Shown here in pieces: positions 45,212-54,225 of a DNA stretch of 64,000 bases. The notes beneath the pieces were generated by a model. That model did not search any database. It saw only the letters and a list, made by a program, of their open reading frames with translations, and had not been told where the DNA came from. Each line of letters begins with the position of its first letter. Positions within the stretch are counted from its first letter, which is position 1. The position numbers were made by a program, and so were the translations under genes. Source of the DNA: Pseudoduganella violaceinigra DSM 15887 (GTDB taxonomy: Bacteria; Pseudomonadota; Gammaproteobacteria; Burkholderiales; Burkholderiaceae_D). The stretch spans positions 1-64,000 of the forward strand of contig NZ_AUDI01000016.1 in assembly GCF_000425385.1 (NCBI RefSeq). Reading direction: 5' to 3'.

Positions 45212-45997
45212 TTAATGCGTATCGTGCGCGCTAGCGGTAAGGAATAGCACGATTGCCACACCCAGCGCAATCAGCAAGACTTGCGGGATGGTTTCACGCA
45301 TCGTCGCGCGGCGTTGCATTTGTGGCATCAAATCGCTGACAGCGATATAGATGAAGCCCGAGGACGCGAACACCAGCACGAAAGGAATCAGGTTGGTCGC
45401 CTTGTCCAACGTGTAATAGCCGAGCAGGCCGCCGGCCACGGCCAACAGACTGCACAACAGATTATAGACATAGGCGCGGGTGCGCGAGAAGCCCGCATTG
45501 AGCAGCACGATGAAGTCGCCGATTTCCTGCGGGATTTCGTGGGCAATGATGGCCACGCCGGTGACGATGCCCAACTGCGGGTTGGCCAGGAAAGCCGCCG
45601 CGATCAGGATGCCGTCGGTGAAATTGTGCATGCCATCGCCCAGCAGGATCATCCAGCCGGCGCGGCCCGCCTCGGCCTTGTCATGGCCGTGGTGATGGTG
45701 GTGGCCGTCGTGCTCGTGGTGGTGCGAGTGGCGCAGGATGGCCAGCTTTTCGAGCAGGAAGAAGGCCAGCAGGCCGGCCAGCAGCGCGCCGAACAGGTGG
45801 CGCGGGTCGGTGCCCGACTCGAAGGCCTCCGGCAGCGCGTGCAGCAAGGAAGTGGACAGCATGATGCCGACCGACAGGCTGACCATCTTTTCGACCACCT
45901 TCGACAACAGGGCGAACGAAAACACCGCCGCCGCCGTAATGCTGGCAACGCCGGCAATCGTGGTAGCCAGCAGGATGGAGGTCAGGACGGGATCGAT
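45212..45997 (-). CDS. ZIP-family metal transporter with a non-canonical start
   Basis: About 261 aa if started at the AUC codon 45995-45997. Eight hydrophobic helices, a His-rich cytoplasmic loop (HSHHHEHDGHHHHHGHD) and the metal-site helices GDGMHNFTDGILIAAAF and HEIPQEIGDFIVL define a ZIP transporter importing zinc or another divalent metal. The frame is open upstream to a stop and holds no ATG, GTG or TTG before GTG 45925, but that GTG would cut through the first helix (LTSILLATTIAGVASITAA). AAGGAAG sits four bases before AUC, so I extended to it. The minimal conventional CDS is 45212-45925. Confidence 0.8.
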   Translation of the reverse strand: MDPVLTSILLATTIAGVASITAAAVFSFALLSKVVEKMVSLSVGIMLSTSLLHALPEAFESGTDPRHLFGALLAGLLAFFLLEKLAILRHSHHHEHDGHHHHHGHDKAEAGRAGWMILLGDGMHNFTDGILIAAAFLANPQLGIVTGVAIIAHEIPQEIGDFIVLLNAGFSRTRAYVYNLLCSLLAVAGGLLGYYTLDKATNLIPFVLVFASSGFIYIAVSDLMPQMQRRATMRETIPQVLLIALGVAIVLFLTASAHDTH

Positions 45998-46060
45998 GGT
46001 GCTTCCTTTGGGTGCAAACCGGGCATTTTACCGCCCGGCTGCAATTCTTGCTAATTTGGC

Positions 46061-46936
46061 TCAGGCCACGCCGTGCGACTTGAACCAGCCCAGCGCCAGT
46101 TGCCAGCCCTCGGCCGCGTCGGCGGCATTGTAGCTGGGGCGGTAGTCGGCAAAGAAAGCGTGGCCGGAATGCTCGAAAATCCGGAATTCGGACTGGTTGT
46201 GGGCCTGGGCCAGGGCCGCCTTCATCTTCTCCACCGATTCGACCGGGATGCCCGTGTCCTGGGCGCCGTACAGGCCCAGCACCGGGGTTTTCAGGCGGGC
46301 GGCGATATCGATCGGGTGCTGCGGCCAGGCCGGCGTCGCCTGCCCGACCACGCGGCCATACCAGGCCACGCCGGCTTTGACGTGCGGATTGTGGGCGCTG
46401 TACATCCAGGTGATACGCCCGCCCCAGCAGAAGCCAGTGATGCCCAACTTTACAGTATCCGCACCGTAAGTGCGCGCCCACTCCACGACCGCATCCAGGT
46501 CAGCCAGGACCTCGCTGTCCAGGGTCTTGCTGATGATGTTTTTTTGCAAATCCGCGATGGATGGCTCGCGGCTCGGGTCGCCATGCCGCACGAAGAGGTC
46601 GGGCGCCAGCGCCAGATAGCCCGCCTTGGCAAAGCGGCGCGCCACGTCGGCGATGTGCTCGTGCACGCCGAAGATTTCGGAAATGACCAGGATGACCGGG
46701 AGATTGGTCTTGCCTTCCGGGTGGGCCATATAGAGCGGCACGGTCTGGCTACCCGATTTGATGTGGACGGTGCGGGCGGTCAAGCCCTTGGAATCGGTGC
46801 TGATCACATGTTGCGCCTGCGCCGGCATCACTGCGGCGGCGAAGCCGGTGCCAAGGGCGGCTTTGATAAAGTCGCGGCGGTCAACGCCCCCGGCTTGGCC
46901 GATCAGGGCCATGGCATCGTTTTGCAAATCGTTCAT
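46061..46936 (-). CDS. Tat-exported dienelactone hydrolase-family protein
   Basis: 291 aa from the ATG at 46936. A twin-arginine signal (DRRDFIKAALGTGFAAAV, cut after AQA) sends it folded to the periplasm. The alpha/beta hydrolase body has the nucleophilic Cys in GITGFCWGGRITW, acid in YGAQDTGIP and His in FEHSGHAFF, the Cys-Asp-His triad of dienelactone hydrolases. The substrate is unknown. Upstream lies a set of GACAA/TTGTC dyads that may be operators. Confidence 0.88.
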   Translation of the reverse strand: MNDLQNDAMALIGQAGGVDRRDFIKAALGTGFAAAVMPAQAQHVISTDSKGLTARTVHIKSGSQTVPLYMAHPEGKTNLPVILVISEIFGVHEHIADVARRFAKAGYLALAPDLFVRHGDPSREPSIADLQKNIISKTLDSEVLADLDAVVEWARTYGADTVKLGITGFCWGGRITWMYSAHNPHVKAGVAWYGRVVGQATPAWPQHPIDIAARLKTPVLGLYGAQDTGIPVESVEKMKAALAQAHNQSEFRIFEHSGHAFFADYRPSYNAADAAEGWQLALGWFKSHGVA

Positions 46937-46983
46937 GGATCTCCCCTCATGCTGACTGGAGGGCAATTGTATCAGGATGACAT

Positions 46984-47040
46984 GACAAGGATTGTCGTCG
47001 CAGCTGACAAATTTTGTCATACAAACCTGACAATTTTTGG
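46984..47040. promoter_or_regulatory. Three phased GACAA dyads upstream of the hydrolase
   Basis: GACAA-N3-TTGTC at 46984-46996, GACAAATTTTGTC at 47006-47018 and an imperfect TGACAATTTTTGG at 47028-47040 repeat with starts about 22 bp apart, 48-104 bp upstream of the hydrolase ATG. This looks like a multi-site operator for a dimeric repressor or activator. The binding protein is not identifiable. Confidence 0.4.
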
Positions 47041-47165
47041 CGAGTGTTATGGTTGATGAGCATTTGCCAAAAATCAATGTCGGCAACTCGCGTGGATGAC
47101 ACCCTCGACATCGAACATTCGTACTCGGCGCGGGAGGCCACATCGCTACGCAAATGGGAATTGGC

Positions 47166-47672
47166 ATGCAGGACAAAACGTCGCAAGTGTGGCTCGTTGC
47201 GCCAATCGTTTTCGTGTTTGTCGGCGCAGGATGTTTTACACCTATCGCTTGTGCAGGTGAGCCAATGAAACAAGATTCCGCCAACAGAATGCTAGAAGCA
47301 TTCAAGATTCAGAAGACGATATGTGTCGACAGGTTTCTTTTGGATGTTCCTGCTGATTCCGACGTCATATATGGTCCGGCAAGGCTTCCTTCAGGATGCG
47401 ATAACTCGTATTAATGCTGTTGCACCGCTCTTACGGCCCCGTCTTGAGGATGAACTGCCTTCGGAACCCGGCATATGCCTTGACGGCGCCTTTGGGCAGA
47501 GAACCGAACAACCCAATGTTGCCGGCTTTCGACATCGCGCTCGACACGGGTGTAAAGGGCAACAGAACAAGCGGCTCGATCCCAAGCATTACCGATGAAG
47601 AAGCCGTGTATTTATGGGACAGACTCACCGCATCCATCAGGCCCCGGCCCGTAACGAACAACAGAACGAAGT
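47166..47672 (+). pseudogene. Frameshifted Tli4-like T6SS immunity gene remnant
   Basis: From the ATG at 47166 a frame gives a hydrophobic export or lipoprotein-type N-terminus, then IQKTICVDRFLLDVPADSDVIYGPARLP, which resembles the opening of Tli4-type T6SS lipase-immunity proteins, and stops at 47414. Continuation is found in a second frame (ITRINAVAPLLRPRLEDELPSEPGICLDGAFG) and then a third (LPAFDIALDTGVKGNRTSGSIPSITDEEAVYLW). At least two frameshifts are needed and the C-terminal half is missing. Family assignment is by resemblance only. Confidence 0.45.
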
Positions 47673-47747
47673 GAGCGGTTGTGCGACTTTGACGTTCTCA
47701 AAAAACCAACAGGCTAAACCCGGCCCCCGCAGTCTTGAGACCGTTGG

Positions 47748-47773
47748 GGGGCAGGCACTTGTGCCTGCCCCCG
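47748..47773. terminator. Perfect 12-bp palindromic hairpin after polA
   Basis: GGGGGCAGGCAC (47748-47759) and GTGCCTGCCCCC (47762-47773) pair perfectly around TT, 12 bp past the polA stop. No U-tract follows on the minus strand. It could end polA transcription or be a palindromic repeat; it shares the GGCAGGC wording of other intergenic palindromes here. Confidence 0.5.
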
Positions 47774-47784
47774 GTTTACCGGTT

Positions 47785-50535
47785 CTAGTGCGCCTCTTCC
47801 CAATTACAGCCCACACCGACCTCCGCCACCAGCGGCACCTTCAGCTCCGCCACGCCCGCCATCAGCTTCGGCAGCATATCCTTCACCAGGGCCAGTTCAG
47901 CATCCGGCACCTCCAGCACCAGTTCATCATGCACCTGCATGATCATCTTGGTCGCCAGCCCTTCCCGCTCAATCCACTCCTGGACCGCAATCATGGCCAG
48001 CTTGATCAGGTCCGCCGCCGTACCCTGCATCGGCGCATTGATCGCCGCGCGCTCGGCGCCCTGGCGGCGCGGGCCGTTCGGCGAATTGATCTCCGGCAGC
48101 CACAAGCGGCGGCCGAACACGGTCTGCACAAAGCCTTGCGCCTTGGCCTCGGCGCGCGTGTCGTCCATATAGCGCTTCACGCCGGCAAAGCGCGCAAAGT
48201 AGCGGTCGATATAGTTCTGCGCGGCGGTGCGGTCGATGCCCAGGTTGGCCGCCAAGCCGAAAGCGCTCATGCCGTAAATCAGACCAAAATTGATCACCTT
48301 GGCGTAGCGGCGCTGCTCCGGCTGCACATCGGCCGGCGCCACGCCGAAGATTTCGGCAGCGGTGGCGCGGTGGATATCCTCGCCCTCGGCGAACGCGCGC
48401 AGCATCGCCTCGTCGCCCGAGATATGCGCCATGATGCGCAGCTCGATCTGCGAGTAGTCTGCCGACACGATGTGAGAGCCGGGTGGCGCGATAAAGGCTT
48501 CGCGGATGCGCCGTCCTTCCGCCGTGCGCACCGGGATGTTCTGCAGGTTCGGGTCGTTGGAGGCCAGGCGTCCGGTGATCGCCACCGCCTGCGCATAGTT
48601 GGTGTGCACGCGGCCGGTAAGCCTGTTGATCATCTTCGGCAGCTTGTCGGTATACGTCGACTTGAGCTTGGCCATGCCGCGGTACTCCAGCAGCACCTTC
48701 GGCAGCGGGTAATCCTCGGCCAGCTTTTGCAGCACTTCCTCGTCGGTGGAAGGCGCGCCGCTCGGCGTCTTTTTCACGACCGGCAGTTCCAGTTTGGTAA
48801 AGAAGATCTCGCCGATCTGCTTGGGCGAACCGAGGTTGAACGGCTGACCCGCCAGTTCATATGCTTTCTGCTCCAGCTCCAGGATGCGGGCGCCCAGCTC
48901 GTTGGATTGGGTCGCCAGCAGGCCGGCGTCGATCAGCACCCCATTGCGTTCGATCTTCTGCAGCACCACGGCGGTCGGCAGCTCGATGGTGTTATAGATG
49001 CGGGTCAGGCCTTCGTCTGCGCTGACCTGGCCGTGCATGGCCAGGTGCAGGCGCAGCGTGATGTCGGCGTCTTCCGCCGCGTACTCGGTGGCGCGGCCGA
49101 TTTCGACCTGGTCGAAGCCGATCTGGCTGGCGCCCTTGCCGCACACTTCCTCGTAGGCGATGGTCTTGTGGTTCAGGTGGCGCAGCGCCAGGCTGTCCAT
49201 ATCGTGGGTGCGGTGCGATTCGAAGACATACGATTGCAGCAGGGTGTCATGCACGATGCCGCGCAAGCTCACGCCATGGTTGGCGAAGATATGGGCGTCG
49301 TATTTCAAATTCTGGCCCAGCTTTGGTTTGCTGGCGTCTTCCAGCCAAGGCTTCAGCTTGGACAGCACCCAGTCGCGCTGCAGCTGCCGCGGCGCATCCG
49401 CATAGCGGTGCGCCAGCGGAATGTAGCAGGCGATGCCCGGCTCGGTCGACAGCGAAATGCCGACCATTTCGGCCAGCATCGGCTCCAGCGAGGTGGTTTC
49501 GGTATCCAGGGCGGTCAGCTCGGCGGCATCGATGCGCGCCATCCAGGCGTCCAGCTGCTCCTCGGTCAGCACGGTTTCATAGCTGATCGTGGCCGGCGGC
49601 GCGGCGAACAGGTCGGCGGTGGCGCCCGGCGCCGGTTGGGCGGCGGCGCTGCCCGGTGCCGGCGCGGCCGGGGTCAGTCCGGACAACTCGCGCAGCAGGG
49701 TCTTGAAGCCGTACTTGGTGAAGAAGGCAATCAGCTGCTCGCGGTCTTCATCCTTCGCGCCCAGCGATTCGGAAATCGACATCATGTGCGCCGACAGGTC
49801 GCAGTCGCACTTGACGGTGATCAGCTCGCGGCCCTTCGGCAGCCAGTCCAGCGCGGCGCGCAGGTTGGCGCCCACCACGCCGCCGATCTTGTCGGCGTTT
49901 GCCATGATGCCAGCCAGGCTGTCGTATTCCTGCAGCCATTTCAGCGCGGTTTTCGGGCCGCATTTGCTCACACCCGGCACATTGTCGACGGTGTCGCCAA
50001 TCAGGGTCAGGTAATCGATGATACGGTTCGGCGGCACGCCGAATTTGGCCAGCACGCCTGCCTCGTCCAGCTTTTCGTTGGTCATGGTATTGACCAGCGT
50101 GACTTTCGCCGTGACCAGCTGGGCCAGGTCCTTGTCGCCGGTGGAAATCACCACATCCATCCCGGCCTGTTCGGCCTGCACCGACAGCGTGCCGAGCACG
50201 TCGTCCGCCTCCACTCCTTCCACCATCAGGATCGGCCAGCCCATGGCGCGCACCGCTTCGTGAATCGGCTCGATCTGCAAGCGCAGGTCGTCCGGCATCG
50301 GCGCGCGGGTGGCTTTATAGTCGGGATACATATCATCCCGGAACGTCTTGCCCTTGGCGTCGAATACGCAAGCAATGTAGGCAGCCGGGAAATCGGCGCG
50401 CAGGCGGCGCAGCATATTGACCATGCCGTGCATGGCACCGGTCGGGTGGCCTTCAGCACTGCGCAGGTCAGGCAAGGCGTGGAAGGCACGGTACAGGTAG
50501 CTGGAACCATCGACCAGCAACAGGGTCTTTTGCAT
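47785..50535 (-). CDS. polA: DNA polymerase I
   Basis: 916 aa. The 5'-3' exonuclease (about 1-290; LLLVDGSSYLYRAFHALPDL, GVEADDVLGTLS) is followed by an intact 3'-5' proofreading domain (ALDTETTSLEPM, KLGQNLKYDAHIF, YAAEDADITLRLH) and the family A polymerase (SADYSQIELRIMAHISGD, RYAKVINFGLIYGMSAFGLA, MIMQVHDELVLEVP). It has roles in Okazaki fragment processing and repair. Length is normal. It is divergent from the DUF2782 gene. Confidence 0.97.
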   Translation of the reverse strand: MQKTLLLVDGSSYLYRAFHALPDLRSAEGHPTGAMHGMVNMLRRLRADFPAAYIACVFDAKGKTFRDDMYPDYKATRAPMPDDLRLQIEPIHEAVRAMGWPILMVEGVEADDVLGTLSVQAEQAGMDVVISTGDKDLAQLVTAKVTLVNTMTNEKLDEAGVLAKFGVPPNRIIDYLTLIGDTVDNVPGVSKCGPKTALKWLQEYDSLAGIMANADKIGGVVGANLRAALDWLPKGRELITVKCDCDLSAHMMSISESLGAKDEDREQLIAFFTKYGFKTLLRELSGLTPAAPAPGSAAAQPAPGATADLFAAPPATISYETVLTEEQLDAWMARIDAAELTALDTETTSLEPMLAEMVGISLSTEPGIACYIPLAHRYADAPRQLQRDWVLSKLKPWLEDASKPKLGQNLKYDAHIFANHGVSLRGIVHDTLLQSYVFESHRTHDMDSLALRHLNHKTIAYEEVCGKGASQIGFDQVEIGRATEYAAEDADITLRLHLAMHGQVSADEGLTRIYNTIELPTAVVLQKIERNGVLIDAGLLATQSNELGARILELEQKAYELAGQPFNLGSPKQIGEIFFTKLELPVVKKTPSGAPSTDEEVLQKLAEDYPLPKVLLEYRGMAKLKSTYTDKLPKMINRLTGRVHTNYAQAVAITGRLASNDPNLQNIPVRTAEGRRIREAFIAPPGSHIVSADYSQIELRIMAHISGDEAMLRAFAEGEDIHRATAAEIFGVAPADVQPEQRRYAKVINFGLIYGMSAFGLAANLGIDRTAAQNYIDRYFARFAGVKRYMDDTRAEAKAQGFVQTVFGRRLWLPEINSPNGPRRQGAERAAINAPMQGTAADLIKLAMIAVQEWIEREGLATKMIMQVHDELVLEVPDAELALVKDMLPKLMAGVAELKVPLVAEVGVGCNWEEAH

Positions 50536-50644
50536 AGCGGGGGAGTGGTGTAAATCTCAATATTCCATTATCGCAGAGTTTTGCAACGGGACTGGGGGGC
50601 TTTTGATACAATGGTCGAACCAATAAATTGAACGAAATCCCATC

Positions 50645-51055
50645 ATGCGCGCCTCTACTTCATGGCTTGCCCTTCCCCTGCTCCTGCTGGCTACCGGCGC
50701 ATCCGCGCAATCGGCCCCGCCCCAGCAGCTGGAAAAAATCGAGGAAGTGGACAACCCGGTGACCGTGACTTCCAAGCCCAGCTCGGAAACCAGGATTGTG
50801 GAAAAGCGCGAAGGTGGCCGTGTGACCGAAGCCAAGGTCAGAAGCGGCAAGAGCACGTATACCGTCAAGCCGAATACCCCGGCTGGCAGCGCACTGCCCG
50901 GCGATGCCGCCGGCTCGGCCAACCGTGGCCCGCAGTGGACCGTGCTGGAGTTCGACATCCTCGGCAAGAAGAAAAAACGCTCCGCCGAGGAAGCGGACAA
51001 GGAAGACGGCCCGCCGCCCCCTCCGCCAGCCCAGCCGGCCGCGCCGACCAAGTAA
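50645..51055 (+). CDS. DUF2782 exported protein
   Basis: 136 aa with a signal peptide ending ASAQ. The conserved core is EEVDNPVTVTSKPSSETRIVEKREGGRVTE... through GPQWTVLEFDILGKKK, the DUF2782 pattern, followed by a Pro-rich tail (DGPPPPPPAQPAAPTK). Function is unknown. Members usually sit between polA and thrB, as here, and it is 36 bp upstream of thrB. Confidence 0.82.
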   Translation: MRASTSWLALPLLLLATGASAQSAPPQQLEKIEEVDNPVTVTSKPSSETRIVEKREGGRVTEAKVRSGKSTYTVKPNTPAGSALPGDAAGSANRGPQWTVLEFDILGKKKKRSAEEADKEDGPPPPPPAQPAAPTK

Positions 51056-51091
51056 GCGCGCGCCCCGTACGAACATTTAACCTGGTTTCTC

Positions 51092-52048
51092 ATGGCAGTT
51101 TTTACCCCGGTCACACTGGAAGATGTCGGCCATTGGATTGCGCAATTCCCCCTTGGCCAAGCCGTTGCGCTGAAAGGTATCGCGTCCGGCATCGAAAACA
51201 GCAACTTTTTCCTGACGACGGAGCGCGGCGAGTACGTGCTCACGATTTTTGAAAACCTCAGCTTCGAACAGCTGCCCTTCTACCTGCAATTGATGCGCCA
51301 CCTGGCCGACCATGGCGTGCTGGTGCCGGCGCCGGTCGCCAACGACAAGGGCGAGCTGTGCGTACCGCTGCACGGCAAGCCGGCGGCCATCGTCTCCCGA
51401 CTGGAAGGCAAGCCGCAAATGGCGCCGCAGCCGGTGCATTGCGCCGCCGTGGGCGCCATGCTGGCGCGCATGCATCTGGCCGGCCAGGACTACCCGCTGC
51501 AACAACCCAACCTGCGCGCCCTGCCTTGGTGGCGCGAAGCCACTGCCGCCGTGCTGCCGCATATGGCGCTGGAACAGGCCCACCTGCTGCACGATGAAAT
51601 GAAATTCCAGGAAGCGCTGCACGCTTCCGCCGACTACCACTCACTGCAGCGCGGCCCGGTGCACGCCGACCTGTTCCGCGACAACGTCATGTTCGACGGC
51701 GAACGCCTGACCGGCTTCTTCGACTTCTACTTCGCCGGCTGCGACAGCTGGCTGTTCGATGTCGCCGTCACCGTCAACGACTGGTGCATCGATCTGGCCA
51801 CCGGCGCCCTCGACGAAGCGCGCGTGCGCGCCATGGTCGACGCCTACCACGCCGTGCGTCCGTTCACCGCGGCCGAGCATTCGCTGTGGCCGGCCCTGCT
51901 GCGCGCCGGCGCCCTGCGCTTCTGGCTGTCGCGCCTGTACGATCTGCACTTGCCGCGTGCCGCCGAAATCCTGACGCCGCACGACCCGACCCATTTTGAG
52001 CGCATCTTGCGCACACGCATTGCCGTTCCGGCTCCGGAGTTGTATTAA
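51092..52048 (+). CDS. thrB: Homoserine kinase, ThrB2 (APH-fold) type
   Basis: 318 aa. Aminoglycoside-phosphotransferase-like fold: [22 protein letters not shown] (N lobe), catalytic loop [27 protein letters not shown] and a [13 protein letters not shown] helix. It phosphorylates homoserine in threonine synthesis. This is the APH-type enzyme of beta/gamma-proteobacteria, not the GHMP-type ThrB. Its TAA overlaps the next start (TAATG). Confidence 0.93.
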   Translation: MAVFTPVTLEDVGHWIAQFPLGQAVALKGIASGIENSNFFLTTERGEYVLTIFENLSFEQLPFYLQLMRHLADHGVLVPAPVANDKGELCVPLHGKPAAIVSRLEGKPQMAPQPVHCAAVGAMLARMHLAGQDYPLQQPNLRALPWWREATAAVLPHMALEQAHLLHDEMKFQEALHASADYHSLQRGPVHADLFRDNVMFDGERLTGFFDFYFAGCDSWLFDVAVTVNDWCIDLATGALDEARVRAMVDAYHAVRPFTAAEHSLWPALLRAGALRFWLSRLYDLHLPRAAEILTPHDPTHFERILRTRIAVPAPELY

Positions 52049-52812
52049 TGAGTAATATCCCCGCCAGCGCAGGCGTCGCCTGGATCCGTGAAGGCTTCGC
52101 CATCTTCCGCAAGCAACCGGGCGGGCTGATGTTGATGATGCTGGCCTACCTGGTGGCCAGCGTGCTGCTGGCATTTGTTCCGCTCCTTGGACAAGTGCTG
52201 CCGATGATCCTGGCGCCGGTCTTCACCGCCGTCTTCGTGCAAGCTTGCGCAGCGGCCGACCGCAGCCGCCCCCTGACGCCGGAAATGCTGCGTCCGATCT
52301 TCCAGAAGCCGGTCTTCTCGCGCCTGACAGGCCTGGGCACCCTGCTCATGCTGGTGCTCCTCATGCTGCTCCTGCTATTTGTCTGGATGGTCGGCTTGGA
52401 CGTCATGCGCCAATTGGCCGAGCAAAAGCTCAAGCCGGAAGCAGTAGCCGCCAACGGTAACTTCGGCTTGGCCATGCTTGTGGTATTCCTGCTGTCGCTT
52501 CCGATCAGCATGGCGATGCTCTTTGCCGCGCCGCTGATTTTCTGGCAGCAGATGGGCGTGGGCAAAGCACTCTTCTACAGCTTCTTCGCCGTGTGGCGTG
52601 CACTGCGTGCCTTCCTGCTGTATTTTCTGTGCTGGATGGCGATCGTCATGCTGCTGACAAACCTGGTGTACCTGCTGGTCGGCATGACATTGCTCGGCAA
52701 AGCCGTGCAGCAATCGGCGCTGATGGTGGTCATGATGGTAATCCAGTGCTCGGTGTACGCGGCTTACAAGCATATTTTCGGCGAGCCGCAGCTGCCAGCG
52801 GAAGGCGCCTGA
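52048..52812 (+). CDS. BPSS1780-family membrane protein
   Basis: 254 aa with about six transmembrane helices and the conserved opening AGVAWIREGFAIFRKQPGG. It is an inner-membrane protein of unknown function, commonly next to thrB in Burkholderiales. Overlap with the thrB stop implies cotranslation. It ends FGEPQLPAEGA. Confidence 0.85.
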   Translation: MSNIPASAGVAWIREGFAIFRKQPGGLMLMMLAYLVASVLLAFVPLLGQVLPMILAPVFTAVFVQACAAADRSRPLTPEMLRPIFQKPVFSRLTGLGTLLMLVLLMLLLLFVWMVGLDVMRQLAEQKLKPEAVAANGNFGLAMLVVFLLSLPISMAMLFAAPLIFWQQMGVGKALFYSFFAVWRALRAFLLYFLCWMAIVMLLTNLVYLLVGMTLLGKAVQQSALMVVMMVIQCSVYAAYKHIFGEPQLPAEGA

Positions 52813-52883
52813 GCTTGGCGATACAGCAGCCAGCCCGAAAGCAAAGCGAGCGCCAAGCGGTCGGAGATCAGTTAACCAAGCTG

Positions 52884-53183
52884 TTAGAAACGGAAATCCA
52901 GCAATCCGCTGCTCACAGCTGTTCCAATTGGCGTAGCTGGGTCGACCAGGTAGTGGGGCTGCGCGTTCGTGTAATCAAGGCTGAACACGCGGACGACGAC
53001 GGCATCGTCCACGAATCCAAGCATGGACGTATGCGATGATGAATATTGCAGAAACCCCGAAGCCAGAACCGTTTCGACCAGATCCTGAAGCGACGCGGGA
53101 GCGTCCAGCTCAATTTTTAATTCCAGCGGGCCGGCCTGGTCATCTGCAGCGCAACAGGCATCCCTCAAGACTCTAATTTTCAT
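52884..53183 (-). CDS. Hypothetical protein, 99 aa
   Basis: Not recognised. Mixed alpha/beta, starting MKIRVLRDACCAADDQAGPL with beta-like LELKIELDAP, FVDDAVVVRVFSLD and LVDPATPIGTAV segments; no signal or membrane helix. A TAAGGCGAG ribosome binding site precedes it. It is 16 bp downstream of the 96-aa gene on the same strand and in AT-richer DNA. The size and pairing are reminiscent of immunity or toxin-antitoxin partners, but that is speculation. Confidence 0.6.
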   Translation of the reverse strand: MKIRVLRDACCAADDQAGPLELKIELDAPASLQDLVETVLASGFLQYSSSHTSMLGFVDDAVVVRVFSLDYTNAQPHYLVDPATPIGTAVSSGLLDFRF

Positions 53184-53199
53184 ATGGTAAATGCTCGCC

Positions 53200-53490
53200 T
53201 TACGCGGAATACAGCTCTTCGGCGACTTTCTTCAATTCGTGTCCTGGCATGAGCTGATCGCAGATCGTCAGGATAGAAAACAAATTCCTCTTCAGCCCCT
53301 CCTCGAACAACTCACCATCACGCAAGCTCGTTTGCAGCAAATGGAGAGCCATATCCGCCAGGAGAATTCTTTGCTTATCCATCCAGCCCGGCGCGCCCCG
53401 TATGGACGCATTCGCTTGATAGGACGATTCGGTCAAGTCGTGCGCGGCCTTGGCCAGGGACAAAATTTCGTTTCTAACTACTTCGTCCAT
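53200..53490 (-). CDS. Hypothetical helical protein, 96 aa
   Basis: Not recognised. Almost entirely helical (EVVRNEILSLAKAAHDLTESSY, KQRILLADMALHLLQTSL, LFSILTICDQLMPGHELKKVAEELY), acidic, cytoplasmic. It is the upstream member of a two-gene unit with the 99-aa gene. A lipoprotein gene lies 37 bp upstream on the same strand, so all three may form one small operon. Confidence 0.6.
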   Translation of the reverse strand: MDEVVRNEILSLAKAAHDLTESSYQANASIRGAPGWMDKQRILLADMALHLLQTSLRDGELFEEGLKRNLFSILTICDQLMPGHELKKVAEELYSA

Positions 53491-53527
53491 CTACTCCGTC
53501 CTTCAAAAATTTAACTCCTCGATCACG

Positions 53528-54001
53528 CTATCCCTCTACGGGCGCGCCAAAGATCATTGCACTCGATGGGGACGGTAGGAGCGCGCCCGGGATAAGTAAC
53601 TGCCCTGTGCTGCTGGAGCTACTCGGATTGACATACCTTTCTCCAATACGCTCACTCAGGCCCGCAACCAGCTTGCGATAAAGCGTAAGACCCGCATCAT
53701 TGAACGGCTTGGGGCCGCTGAAATAAAGCGTCTGCTCGCTGGACCAGTCGCCCGGCTGCAGCGGAAGGCCTACCAGGTACTCTTCGGGCACGCGAATGGA
53801 ATATATCCGGAAATGGGGCTCGCGCGCGGGATTGTGCTGCTCTTGGAATCCGAGGCGCTGCAGCTCATTCAGCACTTTCGACGGGGTGCTGGCCCCCGCT
53901 TCAGCAACCGAAATACGAATATAGGCTGTCGCAGTTTCGGGCGTCGGCGGCTTGCAGCCGAATAATGCAATGAATAGTGCGACGACTAACCAGCGCAGCA
54001 T
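53528..54001 (-). CDS. Hypothetical lipoprotein, 157 aa
   Basis: From the ATG at 54001 a short signal leads to the lipobox LFGC (Cys about residue 16), so it is a membrane-attached lipoprotein. The mature part has TAYIRISVAEAG, a helix PSKVLNELQRLGFQEQ and a beta-rich middle (FRIYSIRVPEEYLVG, WSSEQTLYFSG). Family not recognised. An upstream in-frame ATG at 54064 would bury the signal, so I prefer 54001 (GAGAGCGGT upstream). Confidence 0.65.
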   Translation of the reverse strand: MLRWLVVALFIALFGCKPPTPETATAYIRISVAEAGASTPSKVLNELQRLGFQEQHNPAREPHFRIYSIRVPEEYLVGLPLQPGDWSSEQTLYFSGPKPFNDAGLTLYRKLVAGLSERIGERYVNPSSSSSTGQLLIPGALLPSPSSAMIFGAPVEG

Positions 54002-54225
54002 ACCGCTCTCATTTGACGAAGTTGAATGCACGAGGATTTCTGGACCATCGCAGGAGAATTCCAATTAGGGGGTGACACCTGTGCCAGATGCCAAGCAAAC
54101 GGGCGCCACATTAACGTTTTGATAAACCTCATTATGCCGTCGAATCCCGCGCCGATCAATGTCCTGGCGCCGGGCTGGCGTCTCCCCGCCCGGCTCCCCT
54201 GGCCGCTCGCCGGTATAATGGCGGG

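Noticed and set aside
47614..50553. Very long open frame antisense to polA (about 980 codons)
   Set aside because: It is a codon-composition shadow of polA: His/Arg/Gln-rich, no family motif, and polA is complete on the other strand. The same applies to long antisense frames over oxyR-ubiA (3939-5897) and uvrD (53986-56646).
54054..54080. TAATTGGAATTC shared between the msr region and the uvrD upstream gap
   Set aside because: A 12-base match is expected many times by chance in 64 kb; flanks do not match, so it is not evidence for a retron-derived copy.
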